Shown here: positions 41,922-42,062 of the stretch, one piece after another | How positions within the stretch are numbered: position 1 is the stretch's first letter | How the letters are laid out: every line of letters starts with the position of its first letter | Made by a program: the position numbers and the translations under genes | DNA from: an uncultured Butyricicoccus sp. | GTDB taxonomy: Bacteria > Bacillota > Clostridia > Oscillospirales > Butyricicoccaceae | Assembly: GCA_944384745.1 (NCBI GenBank) | Contig: CALWUO010000014.1 | Span: 1-42,062 of the forward strand | Direction of reading: 5' to 3' | Length of the DNA stretch: 42,062 bases | The notes under the pieces: model-generated | What the model saw: the letters and a program-made list of their open reading frames with translations, nothing else | The model's database searches: none | What the model was told of the DNA's origin: nothing

Positions 41922-42062
41922 AGTGTACTGTGCGTTTTTCTGAAAATTAACGCAGGTGACGCAGTATTCTAGTCAGTGCATACGACCCCGAAAGCGGGCC
42001 TAAAAATCCGTTAAAGGGCACATCGATGAAGTCTCTGGTGCTTGCTTCTTACGCCCAGTCTG
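41922..42062 (+). ncRNA. Start of a large structured RNA, probably OLE RNA (cut by the window end)
   Basis: The 141 visible bases contain no good reading frame and are more GC-rich than the flanks. Visible stems: TGCGTT (41931-41936) with AACGCA (41949-41954); and CCCC, a GAAA tetraloop, then G, a bulged C, and GGG (41986-41998). Later GAAG/CTTC and GCAC/GTGC pairs are possible. Position is the main argument: OLE (ornate, large, extremophilic) RNA genes lie between ispA and dxs, behind nusB-xseA-xseB, in Firmicutes, and this RNA starts 87 bases after ispA. OLE is about 600 bases and binds membrane protein OapA. The family match is inferred from context, not from an alignment; another structured RNA or a riboswitch for the next gene is possible. 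Confidence 0.6.

Noticed and set aside
1..42062. Mobile elements, CRISPR arrays, phage genes, toxin-antitoxin or defence genes
   Set aside because: No transposase, integrase, direct-repeat array or known defence protein was found; the CPBP protein is too generic to be called an abortive infection gene.

Overview
The window looks like chromosomal core DNA of an anaerobic, endospore-forming, low-GC Clostridia bacterium. The Oscillospirales/Ruminococcaceae side is plausible, but this is an inference from gene content and protein style. The evidence is AT-rich DNA, strong Shine-Dalgarno sequences, a CIRCE heat-shock operator, sporulation genes (spoIIID, spmA, spmB, a pdaA-type deacetylase), AbrB, an acetyl-CoA thiolase with a crotonase, and a nusB-xseA-xseB-ispA order typical of Firmicutes. 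There is no sign of phage, insertion sequences or CRISPR, and almost all genes are recognisable.

Layout. 1-5.9 kb (minus strand): the start of a lipid/diacylglycerol kinase, htpG under a perfect CIRCE box, an AI-2E family membrane protein, and a compact metal-resistance operon (CadC-type repressor, stand-alone HMA chaperone, P1B ATPase) with its own promoter, operator and terminator. 5.9-9.4 kb: a tRNA-Arg(CCG), a SbcD/YhaO-like phosphoesterase, and the primosome genes dnaD and dnaI. 9.6-12.8 kb (plus): a glmU-prs pair whose GlmU has lost its uridylyltransferase motifs, then ymdB. 12.8-16.4 kb (minus): an unknown membrane protein coupled to an M18 aminopeptidase, and an APC transporter. 16.6-21.5 kb (plus): sporulation-type deacetylase, GNAT, YitT, MATE and AEC transporters. 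21.6-23.5 kb: the sporulation/transition block spoIIID, abrB, spmA, spmB. 23.7-28.5 kb (minus): crt, thl and a polar amino-acid ABC transporter. 28.6-32.4 kb: a YhaN-like ATPase facing rny. 32.7-38 kb (plus): pgeF, an orphan oligopeptide-type binding lipoprotein, an MnmA-like thiolase, an EamA transporter and a CPBP protease. 38-42 kb (plus): nusB, a TsaD/Kae1 paralogue, xseA, xseB, ispA, and then the beginning of a structured non-coding RNA with its own promoter that runs off the window.

The most interesting items are: (i) the RNA after ispA, which sits exactly where OLE RNA genes lie (between ispA and dxs), preceded by a perfect 22-bp palindrome; (ii) the TsaD-like protein embedded in the nusB-xseA operon; (iii) the GlmU with a dead-looking N-terminal domain but an intact acetyltransferase domain; (iv) the SbcD/YhaO-like protein whose GNHD motif reads GNND and whose YhaN-like partner is 21 kb away; and (v) a possible small structured RNA downstream of dnaI. 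All assignments come from reading motifs, with no database search.
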